From NCBI RefSeq assembly GCF_000687475.1, contig NC_057319.1, positions 3,958,001 through 4,022,000 of the forward strand: a stretch of DNA of 64,000 nucleotides. The letters run 5' to 3'. The DNA comes from Ustilaginoidea virens. Lineage: Eukaryota > Ascomycota > Sordariomycetes > Hypocreales > Clavicipitaceae. The position numbers and the translations under genes were made by a program. Positions 33,601-42,630 of this stretch are shown here, in pieces. The notes under the pieces are model-generated. The model did not search any database, was not told the origin of the DNA, and saw only the letters and a list, made by a program, of their open reading frames with translations. How positions within the stretch are numbered: position 1 is the stretch's first letter; each line of letters opens with the position of its first letter.

Positions 33601-34660
33601 CGCCGACCCGGCCCCATGGCACGGCAGCGCCGTCCGGCCCAACAACGGCCAATCGCCAGCCAGCCAAGGGCAGTCCGATGCGCACCAGCTCGCCAGCCAA
33701 GAGCGGGGCGGCGCAAGACACCACGGTGGCCTCGGTAGGGCCGTAGGTATTCCAGACGGGCCCGTTGACGGCGCGGCTCAGACGGGCCGCCAGCTCGGGC
33801 GGGCACGCCTCGCCGCCAAGGATAAGAAGGTCGAGCGAGCGCAGCGCTTCCGCCGGCCACAGCGCGGCCAGGGTGGGCACCGTGGACACGACGGATATAC
33901 GCTGCCTGACGAGGAACTGGCCCAGGTCCGCGCCGGCTTTTACCAGGGATCGGGGCGTGGGCACCAGGCACGCGCCGTAGCGCCAGGCGAGCCACATTTC
34001 CTCGCACGAGGCATCAAACGCGACCGACAGCCCGGCTAGGACGCGGTCCCCAGGCCCTAGGGGTTTCCCGTTGAAGAACAGCTTGGCTTCGGCGTCGACA
34101 AAGGCCGCCGCGCTGCGGTGGCTCACGGCCACGCCCTTGGGCTTTCCCGTCGAGCCCGACGTGAAGATGATCCAGGCGTCGTCCTCGAGCGTCGGGGTAG
34201 TATCCTGCGTGATGGGTGCGGGCCGTGCTTGCCTTTGGCAAAGGGCGTAGTCGTCGGTGAGGACGGCGCAGACCCCGGCCTCGGTCCACACCAGATCGGC
34301 CCGCTCGTCCGGGTCGTCCACATCGACAGGGACGTAGGCAGCGCCGGCGGCCAGGACGGCGAGGATGCTGACGTAGAGCTCGAGCGAGCCCGACGTGACC
34401 CGGATGCCGATGCGGTCGCCCCGTCCGACGCCGTTGGCTCGCAGGTTACATGACAGGACGGCAATCTGCCGGGCCAGCTGGTCGTAGCTGAGGGACTGCG
34501 TGCCATTGTCAATGGCAGGCGCGGTAGGATGAGCCAGGGCTGACGCGTTAAAAATGTCGACGAGAGTGCGAGGCGCGGCGGGCGGCTCGAAGGCATATAT
34601 TGCCAGTTCGGGATGCGCACCCGCCGGCTGACCGGGGTGCGTCTGTTGAGGCACGCTCAT
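30659..34660 (-). CDS. Pls-type NRPS-like synthetase (epsilon-poly-lysine synthetase family)
   Basis: A 1333-residue, intronless, membrane-bound single-module synthetase. Adenylation domain about 25-505: FTSGSTGKPKG 166-176, FDAS 215-218, YGPTE 306-310, GRDDEQIKLGG 404-414, RTSGKVDRKAL 491-501. Carrier domain about 525-600 with FFHLGGTSLAAAQL; phosphopantetheine Ser556. No condensation or thioesterase domain follows. Instead six hydrophobic segments (about 611-638, 660-690, 858-884, 903-926, 1105-1128, 1131-1160) separate three tandem left-handed beta-helix-like domains (about 695-850, 930-1090, 1165-1320), with hexapeptide-type runs such as VTVGPGARVGARSILLPGAVV. This is the layout of Streptomyces Pls, which joins L-lysine through epsilon-amino bonds; a fungal homologue is known from Epichloe (recalled, not checked). 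By-eye pocket code D-A-E-S-I-G-T-V-V-K; the acidic E220 suits a basic substrate. The substrate is inferred. Confidence 0.88.
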   Translation of the reverse strand: MSVPQQTHPGQPAGAHPELAIYAFEPPAAPRTLVDIFNASALAHPTAPAIDNGTQSLSYDQLARQIAVLSCNLRANGVGRGDRIGIRVTSGSLELYVSILAVLAAGAAYVPVDVDDPDERADLVWTEAGVCAVLTDDYALCQRQARPAPITQDTTPTLEDDAWIIFTSGSTGKPKGVAVSHRSAAAFVDAEAKLFFNGKPLGPGDRVLAGLSVAFDASCEEMWLAWRYGACLVPTPRSLVKAGADLGQFLVRQRISVVSTVPTLAALWPAEALRSLDLLILGGEACPPELAARLSRAVNGPVWNTYGPTEATVVSCAAPLLAGELVRIGLPLAGWRLAVVGPDGAAVPWGRVGELVIGGVGMARYLDQEKDMAKFAPAGVFSGQRAYRSGDLVRAERDGLVFVGRDDEQIKLGGRRVELGEIDAALMSLPGVSAAASAIRRSEMGTQLLVGYVVRDRSSGADDAADRALLRQVLPATLVPMLVTVADLPIRTSGKVDRKALPWPPPTPPPPSPPAPADASSPVDGTTAWLADQWRCLLGMPAASPDSNFFHLGGTSLAAAQLVSQLRRRCPTLSVADVYECPTLAAMASRVDQLSGTEVTARSVAPTTRWILLAQAPFLLALLAYEALRWLAALALVNKAAASASLGSFGVAWAGAHPLPWWLVVLGWVALNTTPGRLVVAAAVARILTAGVKPGRYQRGGSLHLRLWAAERFVAQSRIAAIAGTQWCGYYARLLGCQVGRDAQLHSLPPVTGLGSFGTSCAVEPEADVAGWWLDGDELHVGSVTVGPGARVGARSILLPGAVVEPFATVRPGVSVQGTAGKTDNHDRDGDGDHFAFEDEKFDAVSTSATFWTAARYTASLLLLDFLPFLLVAPSWGLVLVLGGDYRTTYRKFCVGLLKTTLPGTVLSTLIYAAVVVALVRLAGLAIRPGVYSWHGTAAWAAWLTHFLVMDARTALFPIYASLLTPTWLRLLGARVGGCVESSTVVPIPSLLDVDDGAFLADDVLLSPLELSAGRVRLGASAVGAKTFVGNSAIVHPGVRVPDGALIGVLGTAEDRKMEPGSSWLGRPPMRLPRRVEAEALADEALTFKPPVRLVLARALIESCRLCPLLISSLLTTLVGVAMLYVLIHHGAVYTLLSGVAVLSAAGLTACAITTAAKWLLTPVVRAGKQHPLWSSFVWRNELADTFVQSLAMPWLVRMCYGTPLLALFMRSLGAKIGRGVWLESHLLPEAELVQLDDGATVNRGCVLQTHLFHDRLMRLDRVRLEKGACLGPYAIALPGTSIGSGTTVAPTSLVMRGEHLPAGTRWSGNPIRPWDEEKDLGLLETRYECSEG

Positions 34661-36909
34661 GGCTGGGCTGTGGGGAGGAAGGGGAGAGAGGGAGAGGGAG
34701 GGATTTTAGGCCCGTCTGGGAAACGCGGAGGAGCGTGTAGCACTCGGCCGGCGAGCGTACAGACAACGTCGGGCAGGTTTCATGAAACAGTCATGTGGGA
34801 TCTGAATCGGACTGGTGGTCTGCGGGGAACGAATGTCTGGGCTTTTGAGTATTTTCTTTTGCAACGGATCGTGGTGCCGGCTGCCTAAGAATTATTATAC
34901 TTTGACGGCTAAAGGGTAAAAGTCCTTTGCCTAGTTTTACTAATGCATTACCTCGGGAGGAAGAGGAGGTCCACCCCGAAACCATGTTCACCATGGCCTG
35001 GACGCTGGACTAGCCCAGCTATAGTACTAAGTAATGGGTAGCTCCTAGCCGTGAGGAAAGCTCCGGGCAAGCCTAGAATGGGAATAGGCCAGAATATACG
35101 TGCCACTTGGTCGGACAGCACGCCAGGCTCGGAAGCCCGAGCCGGCAGCCAGTGATGGACGCCACTGGACGGCGGCGCGCAGCCTCCGCTGGGTCTGGAT
35201 CTGCAGTCCGGGGCTGCTGGGCCACGCGCGCGCCATGTGGCGCTGCAGCATAGTCAGCTTTTCCCACGACGATGGGTGGTTAGTGCCGAGCTGAAACACA
35301 GATCGGGATGTTGCGCGATGCCCCCTGAGCGGAGTCACCGGGTGAGGTGTGTGCATGTCCACCCCTGTTGGGGGGGGGGGTTGGGGGTCCGATGGCGCTT
35401 CTTTTGCCTGATGCGTATGGCAATACGGAGTACGTGGTGCTTATTGCCGGCAATAGAGACTGGAGACATGGGGACCTAAGAGCGCAGATTTACCCCAGCT
35501 TTATGGGGCACGAGCAGGGGTCTGGCTAAAAGGAAAAGAAAAACAAAATAAACGAAGTAAAATAACGTCAGATAGTAAATAAAAAATACAAACATAAATA
35601 TAAACAAGAAGAAAAGAAGAGAGGAAGGATACACCGCAAGGACCTGGCATGCCAGCCGGATTTAGTGTCCTCGTTGCGTCTTGGAGAAGCAACTGCACAA
35701 TCCGATGCCCCGACATGCGACGACGACTCGTGTCCGTGTCCCGATCCCGCCGCGGCCTGGCACGGCCAACGTGGCTACTTGCTCCTGACTTGTTCAACGG
35801 ATACGGCGGCACTGGAGAAGCCCGTTTAGCTCGGCGGATCCTAACCCCGCCCTTTTTTTTCGCCAGCCGACCAGTCAGCTGCGCCGGATAGGTGGCGAGC
35901 AGTTCGGGACGCGCGGATTGGTCGCCCAGACCGGGGGCCCCGCTGTTCTAGGCCGCATAGGTGGGGCATTCCCGGCTCTCGGCACCGGCAAGGCCAGCCG
36001 AGCTAACGAGACACCGTGTCACAGAGGTCATCGAGTAAAGTCGCGGCTGTTGTAGCCCCGCCGCTTGTGCAGCTAGCTTGCTCGTGTACCCGTTGCACGA
36101 TAACGACGGATCGAGATGAGCTGAGCCCTGCCAAGCCTGCAAGCGCGGCAGTCTGCCACATGGGAGTTCGGGCATTCGAGAAACCCTCGTCGCCTGATCC
36201 TGATGGCGCGCCATGCATTTGGCCGCAAGCGGCGCGAAAAGCGTCGGAGCACGGGGCTAGCTCGACGGTGCGGGGTGGATAGAGTCTGGAAGAGGCCCCC
36301 AGGTGCTTGCAGCGGCATTAACAGCCGCCGCGAAATGCATGCCCCGAGCGGCATTAAACCACCGCGGCGCGAGTGTCCCGACACGGGCAGGCGAGGAGCC
36401 GCACCGCTTTGTATCCAATTATGCCTGCAATGTATGTGTGAAACGGAGCAGCTCAATGATACTAGGAAAGGAAGATGATGAATCATAGCTTTCTAGAAGA
36501 GAGGACAAATGACTATCTATACTTCAGGCGCTGTGCCTTCATAGGGTCGGCTAGCAAACAGCCCGGCTAGTCAGGCAGAGCACAACAAAGGGCCCAAAGG
36601 CTGCTCAAGCAGAGCATCAAACAGAGGTAGTCTATGAAGATAGCCCCCAACAGAATGACAAGCCGAGCATGGGAAGCAGCAAGCCGTCGGGCCTGGTGGG
36701 TTTACGAGTTGCGTCGTGTTTCAACACTTCTTGTCGCGAAAAGGGCTGCAGCCACCCAGCGTTTTATTTTCTACACATGGAAAACAGGCGCAGATGACAG
36801 AAAACTTGAACTTGGCATCCACAGTGTGCCTATCAAAACGAGAGGAGAGAGAAAAGAGCCATCGCGGCAGTGTTTACGCGGAAACCCCCCCCCCCCCCCC
36901 CCCCCCAGG
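34661..36909. other. Pls-like gene upstream region and intergenic DNA
   Basis: No gene seen. AT-rich patches at about 34880-34940 and 35520-35630 and a C22 run at 36885-36906 just outside the stop codon of the next gene. The promoter of the synthetase lies at the left edge. Confidence 0.5.
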
Positions 36910-38427
36910 TCAGCCCAGATGCTGCCGCTGGTACTGGTCGATAAAGTCCGCATCCAGGCCGGCAGGCTCCCACTGCCGGCCGCCGACGTGCCCGCCAAGC
37001 ACTGGGAACGACAGGACGGCCAGATCCATCAGGTGGCCCTCGATGTGCCAGTACAGCTGCTGCTGCAGGCGCTCCTCCGTCCAGCACGAGCGGTTATTGT
37101 CGACGATGCGCGGCACGTCCTCGCACAGAGGGCACGTGTAGGGATCGTACCGCTGCGAAGCGCCTCGCTGCCTCGCCAGCAGGACGGCCAGCTGATCCTC
37201 GCGCAGCGGCTCCCGGCGAGGGTGCAGCTCGGGGTCCTCGAGGTGCTCCCTGAAGCTCTCCTCGTCGTAAAAGTTGAGGATGCCGTGGTTCGTGTCGCAC
37301 CACCACGCGCGCATGTGGATCTCGCTCGGCCAGTACGCCGAGTGCGCCGACACCATGTGGTTCATCCAGGATATTGGGTCGGGGAAGCTGCACGTCGGGG
37401 GGCAATATTCCGACAGGCACACCCAGGGCTGGATGTGGCTCTCCACGTATCCGCTGTGGGCAATCGGTCAGCAGCTGCAGGTAAGGCAGAGGCAGAGGCT
37501 GAGGGAGAGGGTGACGGGGCCACAGCATCACGTACTGCCACAGGCCCTGGAAATCCTTCATTTCCAGCTTCCTCATCTTCTGCGCGCAAAACGGCCACGG
37601 CGCATTGTTGGGTTCCAGCGAAAGGCGCAGCCTGGAGAGCTTCTCACCAATCTCCGTCAGCGGCGGCATGGCGATTTCCCTCGCCGCTGGGGAGCTCTCC
37701 AAGGCGCGTTTCCGATTCAGCACGATGGACTCGGCGATTCTATGGCAGAGGGTGGACTGCGCACGGGGGAACGTGTTCATGATGACGCGCGCAATGTGCG
37801 GTTCGAGCAGAGCCTCGTAGTCTTCTTCACAGCGTATGTCGGCACAGGGATCGCGGTCAAACTTGAGGCAATCCCGGATGGGCACGTCAGCCATGGAGTG
37901 AAGGCCCTGAAGGGCCAGCTTGACGTCTCGCGTCGCTCGGGGCGGTTGACGGTCTTCCTGGAGGCACATGACTAGCAGGTGATGTGAGTGCGCGAGCCGG
38001 GCATGGCAGGGCAGGGCAGGGCAGGACAGGGCTGGGCTGGGCTGGGCAGGGTATGACAAGGCAGGACAAGGCGCAACTTACAGCGTTCAACACCTCGCAG
38101 GAACATCTGGAGGGCGGTGACCATGGCCCTCTCCTGGCCGGGGCTGCCGTCCAGGCGATCGGACATGGACAGCACGCCTGGCCGCGCCAGGGCGCCCGTG
38201 TACGCCGCCCAGATGTTGAAGCTTAGCATCAGATATTCCAGCTGCCCGTGGCCGTAGTCGCCGTCACCGCGGAAAGCCATCAGCCGGTGAGGCTCCAGGC
38301 GCAGCATGTCGGCAAGCAGCCGGTAGCAGTCGGAGGCTTCGTAAAGGACGGCCAGCCGCTGCTGCTGTCCATCTCGCCGGCGCCGGCCCACGCCGACGCT
38401 GCTGCCTTCATATTCGTACCCCTCCAT
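36910..38427 (-). CDS. C2H2-type protein of the fungal AcuF-like family
   Basis: A 441-residue protein in three exons: 38082-38427, 37536-37971 and 36910-37453. Donors GTAAGT and GTACGT, introns 110 and 82 nt, phases consistent. The N-terminal two thirds is helical (VLYEASDCYRLLADML; LSFNIWAAYTGAL), the pattern of a large Sordariomycete family. C-terminal zinc-binding segments follow: PWVCLSEYC with HMVSAHSAYW behind it, then YTCPLCEDVPRIVDNN with HIEGHL. These match the degenerate C2H2 array annotated in databases as 'oxidoreductase AcuF-like C2H2'; the name does not imply enzymatic activity. Such genes are lineage-expanded and often lie near NLR or heterokaryon-incompatibility loci, but their function is unknown. 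The ATG is the first in frame. The stop lies three bases from a C22 run, so the 3' end deserves care. Confidence 0.75.
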
Positions 38428-38898
38428 GTCTTGCTTGAGCGCCGGCCTCGACTTTGCTGCTGCTGCTGCTGCTGCTGCGGTTGTGTATCTGCGCGGGGAA
38501 TGCGTTTTTTGGCCCTCGCGTCCCGGGAGCTTGCCTGGACAGGAACGGCCCCGTGGTATTTATGTCGCGAGGGGAGCCGAGGACGAGATTCGATTCACGC
38601 ACATGCCGCCTGGTGCTGGAGGCTTTTCTGCTGTGACATGGCGCTCGGGGACCTGGACTCGCTTCTGCCGCGCAGGCCAACTCGCGGCCAGGCGCCGTTG
38701 TTCACAAAGCCAGTGATTTGCGCCCGCGTGAACCCTTGTCGAGGCTTTGATTCTCTCTGGCCTGGTCGCTCTGACCACGGACCACTACGGTCGTACGTTA
38801 GCTTTAGTAGTGCAGAAGGTCGGTCCATCGCAAAACTCGGAAAATCAAACAGCTGAAAATCTAAAAATCCCTCCACACTATATATCCAAAGGATGTTG
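38428..38898. promoter_or_regulatory. Upstream region of the AcuF-like gene
   Basis: A GCT-repeat (38455-38477) is the only structure seen; no TATA box is convincing. Confidence 0.4.
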
Positions 38899-39064
38899 TA
38901 TAAAAGATACTGGCTGCAATCAGAAGCTATGCAAGAATGTTGGCTGCAACAGATGCCTGCTATAATAGGTGTCTGCTATCATAGACGTTAGTCGCAATTG
39001 GTAGAGAATCTCTTGCAGCCAGTGTCATTTACGCGGCTCCTTGCTGTAGCTAGTATCTTTTATA
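38899..39064. mobile_element. MITE-like inverted-repeat element
   Basis: A TATAAAAGATACTGGCT arm at 38899-38915 is matched in inverse orientation by AGCTAGTATCTTTTATA at 39048-39064 (16 of 17). A second nested pair is CTGGCTGCAA at 38910-38919 and TTGCAGCCAG at 39013-39022. No coding capacity. The AT-rich interior and terminal inverted repeats suggest a miniature non-autonomous element, but no target-site duplication was confirmed. Confidence 0.4.
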
Positions 39065-41466
39065 TCAAGTACTCAAGACGTATAGTATTAGGGAAGTATT
39101 AGATCCTGTGTTCCTCGATTTGCCGGGCTAAATGTACGACTGTAGACCTGGCATGGATAGGTGGTGTGGGACAATGAGGGACGAAAAGCGACGGGGCCCT
39201 TTTGCGCTTTGGCCGTCGGCGTGCCTCGCTGGGATTCAGCGTATTGCGCGCGGGGAAAGAAAAGAAGAAGACAAAGCTGCGGGGGGGCATCGTGCCGTGA
39301 ATCCGGCCTGCTGCTTGGTCGGCGTGAACAAGCCGAGACCACCGAGTAGTAGGCCGCGTTTGTCGGTGCGGGCGGCGGGCTCGACCTGAACAGGCACAGG
39401 CATGACGCGGGCACGGTGAGGATGAGGCTGGCCAACGGGCCCAGGAGGTGAATCTGGCAGGAAACAGAGGCCGGCGACATACCGGCAGCGAGCCGGAGCG
39501 CGGCAGCCCGGGGCGGGCCTCGGGGCGGGGAAGTCCCGAATTCTTCGAGACAGGGCGTGCCGTGTAGGGGGGGCAAGTGACGAAGCAAATTTGCGACCGA
39601 CGCGGTCTTCCTGGCAGCGCGTGCGGCGGCCAGCTCTCCGGTCTAGGAGATGGTGCGGGCGGCGAGGATAATTGACAGGTATAGGAGATGCTGTGGAAGG
39701 AGGGCGTGATGCCGGCGCTTTCAAAACGGCGTGTTGCGTGACGCTGACGCTGGAGACGGCGACGGCACGGCGGACGTCGGTGTTCCACTGCACGCGATAA
39801 TCCGTCAATACGCATGGCCAAACAACAGCCCTGCTGCTGAGTTTGGCGGACTGGCGGCCGGGTCCTGCAAAGGCATCGCAGTCACCTGTGCATCTCGCAA
39901 CACTTGGGCAGCTCGTCCGTCCCCCATGGCCACCAGGCCACAGAGACATGCCAGCTGTGGCCGCCAAGCTGGGGCAGTCTCGTGGCTGAAGTCAATCGAT
40001 AGTCTGGCTAGCTGCATCAGGCCTAGGCAGTGGAATGACGACGATGGCGGCATGCTGCCTCTGCAGCGACCAAATCAAGAGCGGCTTCCCCCTCACAACA
40101 CGGCCACATCCGGCGGCACCAGAATCCCAGGTGCGAACGGTCCGGGACGGGTCAGGCCAGGCCGTTCACGGCGGAACAAGGCAGCTGATGCTAGCTGGAG
40201 CCTTGCTAGTTCTACGGCAGACCAATGGACAAATCTCCAGCGGCGTAGATGCTCTGACGCCGGTTCTATCTGAAGCTGGAGAAGGGATGCATGCATAATG
40301 AGCCACCAAAGTACACGGCTCGGCGAGCTGCGAAAGACGGCCGGAAATCGAGCGTCTTGACTCGTCGCAGACCTCGGGGCAAATCTGTACGTGCGCATCG
40401 CCACCCGAGAGCTCGTAGGAAAAGGTGTTGAACAATGCTGACAAGGTATATCTAGCGCCTAGTACGACGGGGATTTGAGCACATTGGTCCGCAGCACCCT
40501 GGAGGAAGTATTCACATGCAGATCCTTGGCTTTTCTGTGTCTGTGAAAGATGGCCTGACCTGGCTAGCATGCCTCAGCTTAGCATGCTACAGCAGGGGCA
40601 GAAATGGCTCGTAGGATGCGCCCGCCGGGGGATGCTCAGATGCCGGCAGTTGCCGAGGCAATGTCGTCGATTTGCGTACATCTGTCGCTGCTGGCCCAGC
40701 CTTGTACTATGGTGGCTCATTTATTCCCATCGTCTTCTCAACTTTACGTGCAATTGGTTTTCGGAGATTATTCACCCCCCTGGGGAATCTTGGCACTTTG
40801 CCACGAATAGCAAGGTTCCAGATAGTAGTAGCTACTTGGGCCGCCATAACGAAGTGCATACGCAATTTGATGCCTGTTGGTGCTGCGTGCTTGTCTGGAG
40901 TTTGGCCACCACGGCATTTCCCCCGCCGACACTCGATAAAATAAGTGAACGTTATCCTGCCGCCCTCCCCCCCCCTAGTTGCCAGCTTTGCGCCCGCCGA
41001 GGCAGCATCTCGACCTGACGCGTCGACAATCACAGCAAGCAAGAGCAACGCCTCCTCCCCAGCCGGACGCGCCCGTGTCAAGAACCGCAGTCTAGAGGCA
41101 ATAGCTTGCCCGCAGCCCAGCCGGCCCAATGACGCAGAGCCACGCAACCCGTCCCCCTCATCCTCGCCGTCCCCATCGCCCTGCGTCTAAGCCGTCGAAT
41201 GGCGCCGCGCCAGAGACCCGTCTCGTATGTACCTCGGGGCGCATAGGAGCGTCGGGCCGGAATCAGAGCGCCTGACTGCCAGCCGCAGCCGCAACCGCGC
41301 ATGCCATGGCTCGCCCGCCAAGCGAGCCTGGCTGGGCTGTGCCTCCCTCCCTCCCTTACTCTGATATAAAGCGCACATTGTCCCCCCTGGGCTTCAGTCG
41401 CACGCAAGTTTCCCTCGCAGACAAGAAACAGACAAAAGAAGGAAAGAAGGAAAAGCCAACATCACC
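39065..41466. other. 2.4-kb intergenic region, no gene recognised
   Basis: Open frames of up to 243 codons on both strands show no motif or splice support. The right end holds the CVNH gene promoter. Confidence 0.5.
41364..41372 (+). promoter_or_regulatory. TATA box of the CVNH gene
   Basis: GATATAAAG about 100 bp upstream of the CVNH start, followed by a CA-rich then AAG-rich leader, a normal fungal core promoter layout. Confidence 0.6.
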
Positions 41467-41952
41467 ATGAGCTTCACCAATTCGTCATCCAACTTTTGGC
41501 TCGAGGACAACCACATCCTCCATGCGTCGTGCGTGGACAATGACGGCAACTCGCACGACTCGCAGCTCGACCTGGATCACTACATCGGCAACAGCGACGG
41601 CTGGTTCGCCTGGGATGGAGTCAGTACGTCGCCCTGCCGCAGGTTCTGCCTGGATCGGCGTCTGTTGCGTCCCCCCCCCTCCCCCGGCCGTCCCTCGTGG
41701 GCGTGCGTGCAAGAGCGGTTGCCCGCTGCTAATTGTCCCCGACAGACTTTTCCAAGACGGCATCCAATGTTCAGCTGCAAGGGAGCCAGTTGACAGCGGA
41801 GCTGGCTACCCTGAGCGGCGAGCCTCGCGAGCGACAGGTCATCAACTTGGATGAGCGGATCGGCAACAACAACGGGCAGCTGGCTGTGAGTCTTGGATCC
41901 CGTCTTGCGCCTTTTGTTTTGGCCTGGCTGCTGACTTGGCCAGTACTCCTAA
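41467..41952 (+). CDS. Cyanovirin-N homology (CVNH) lectin
   Basis: A 101-residue protein of exactly CVNH length: two tandem ~50-residue repeats forming one sugar-binding fold. Three exons: 41467-41623, 41746-41885 and 41944-41952; donors GTACGT and GTGAGT, with a GCTGCTGAC branch site before the tiny last exon (TAC TCC TAA). Repeat 1: FTNSSSNFWLEDNHILHASC, LDLDHYIGNSDGWFAWDG. Repeat 2: NFSKTASNVQLQGSQLTAEL, VINLDERIGNNNGQLAYS. The paired LD-x-x-IGN and NxDG/NNNG motifs are diagnostic. A cysteine at residue 22 lacks the usual partner set, so disulphides seem absent. There is no signal peptide, so it is predicted cytosolic. Fungal CVNH proteins bind mannose-containing glycans; the biological role here is unknown. 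Confidence 0.92.
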
Positions 41953-42483
41953 TGTCTACGAGAGGGGAGACCGGGATGAAGGCAGCTCCGACGTGCAGCT
42001 TACCTTGAATGGGAACGAGCTTCAAGCAGCTTGGCATGAACGGGGATTAGCTTTGCGGGCTTTTGTATTCGTTGGCAATCTGGCCAAAGGCTCCTGGTCG
42101 CCACTCGTTTCCATTCCTTGAGCAGATATGCCTAGCTTCGTATAATCACGACAGCAATTCCAGCAAAAACCTCGGTCACAGGCCCATATGGAAAGAAGAA
42201 TGCTGCATGGCATCCGAGAACATCTTGACGAGCCACCTTTCCTTGTATCCACGCAGCAAAAGCAAAACCCCGTCAGCCATTTGCAAACTATCGCGTGCCA
42301 AGCCATACGACGTCAATAGCGGCCTCCTCTTGGCCCCCCCACGCGGACTGAAATGCCAACCCTTGCCCCTCTTTCCCCCCCAACTATAAAAGGCCTCGTG
42401 TGCATCCGTCTGTCAGCCGCCGAGACAGTTCCAAGCGGGAATCTTCGCTTTTGTCCGTTGCAGAATCCGCGGTATACTCCAAA
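41953..42483. other. Spacer between CVNH gene and its broken paralogue
   Basis: No gene. Contains the 3' flank of the CVNH gene and, at 42384-42393, a CTATAAAAGG TATA box that serves the pseudogene. Confidence 0.5.
42384..42393 (+). promoter_or_regulatory. TATA box of the CVNH pseudogene
   Basis: CTATAAAAGG lies about 100 bp before the pseudogene ATG, the same spacing as at the intact CVNH gene. The promoter therefore looks intact although the coding region is broken. Confidence 0.55.
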
Positions 42484-42630
42484 ATGCCCTTTAGCTCCCC
42501 AGCACGCAACATCCGACTCGAAAAAGGCCACATCCTCAAAGTCATCTGCTAGGAGAATGGCCAGGATGTGCAATACCAGCTAGACCTTGACCAGCGAGCG
42601 CATCGGCGTTGAGAGCGGCTCGCTCAAGGG
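42484..42630 (+). pseudogene. Broken CVNH paralogue
   Basis: The first CVNH half is recognisable (PARNIRLEKGHILKVIC), then an in-frame TAG at 42550-42552 follows the cysteine codon. Reading continues as ENGQDVQYQLDLD, and a frame change at about 42590 is needed to recover ERIGVESGSLK. The second half and the last exon are missing. Two independent lesions plus truncation make this a pseudogene derived from tandem duplication of the neighbour about 1 kb upstream. A translated product would be about 22 residues. Confidence 0.82.

Noticed and set aside
36634..37782. 382-codon plus-strand frame over the AcuF-like gene
   Set aside because: Runs through a C22 tract and is antisense to a three-exon gene with conserved zinc-binding motifs.
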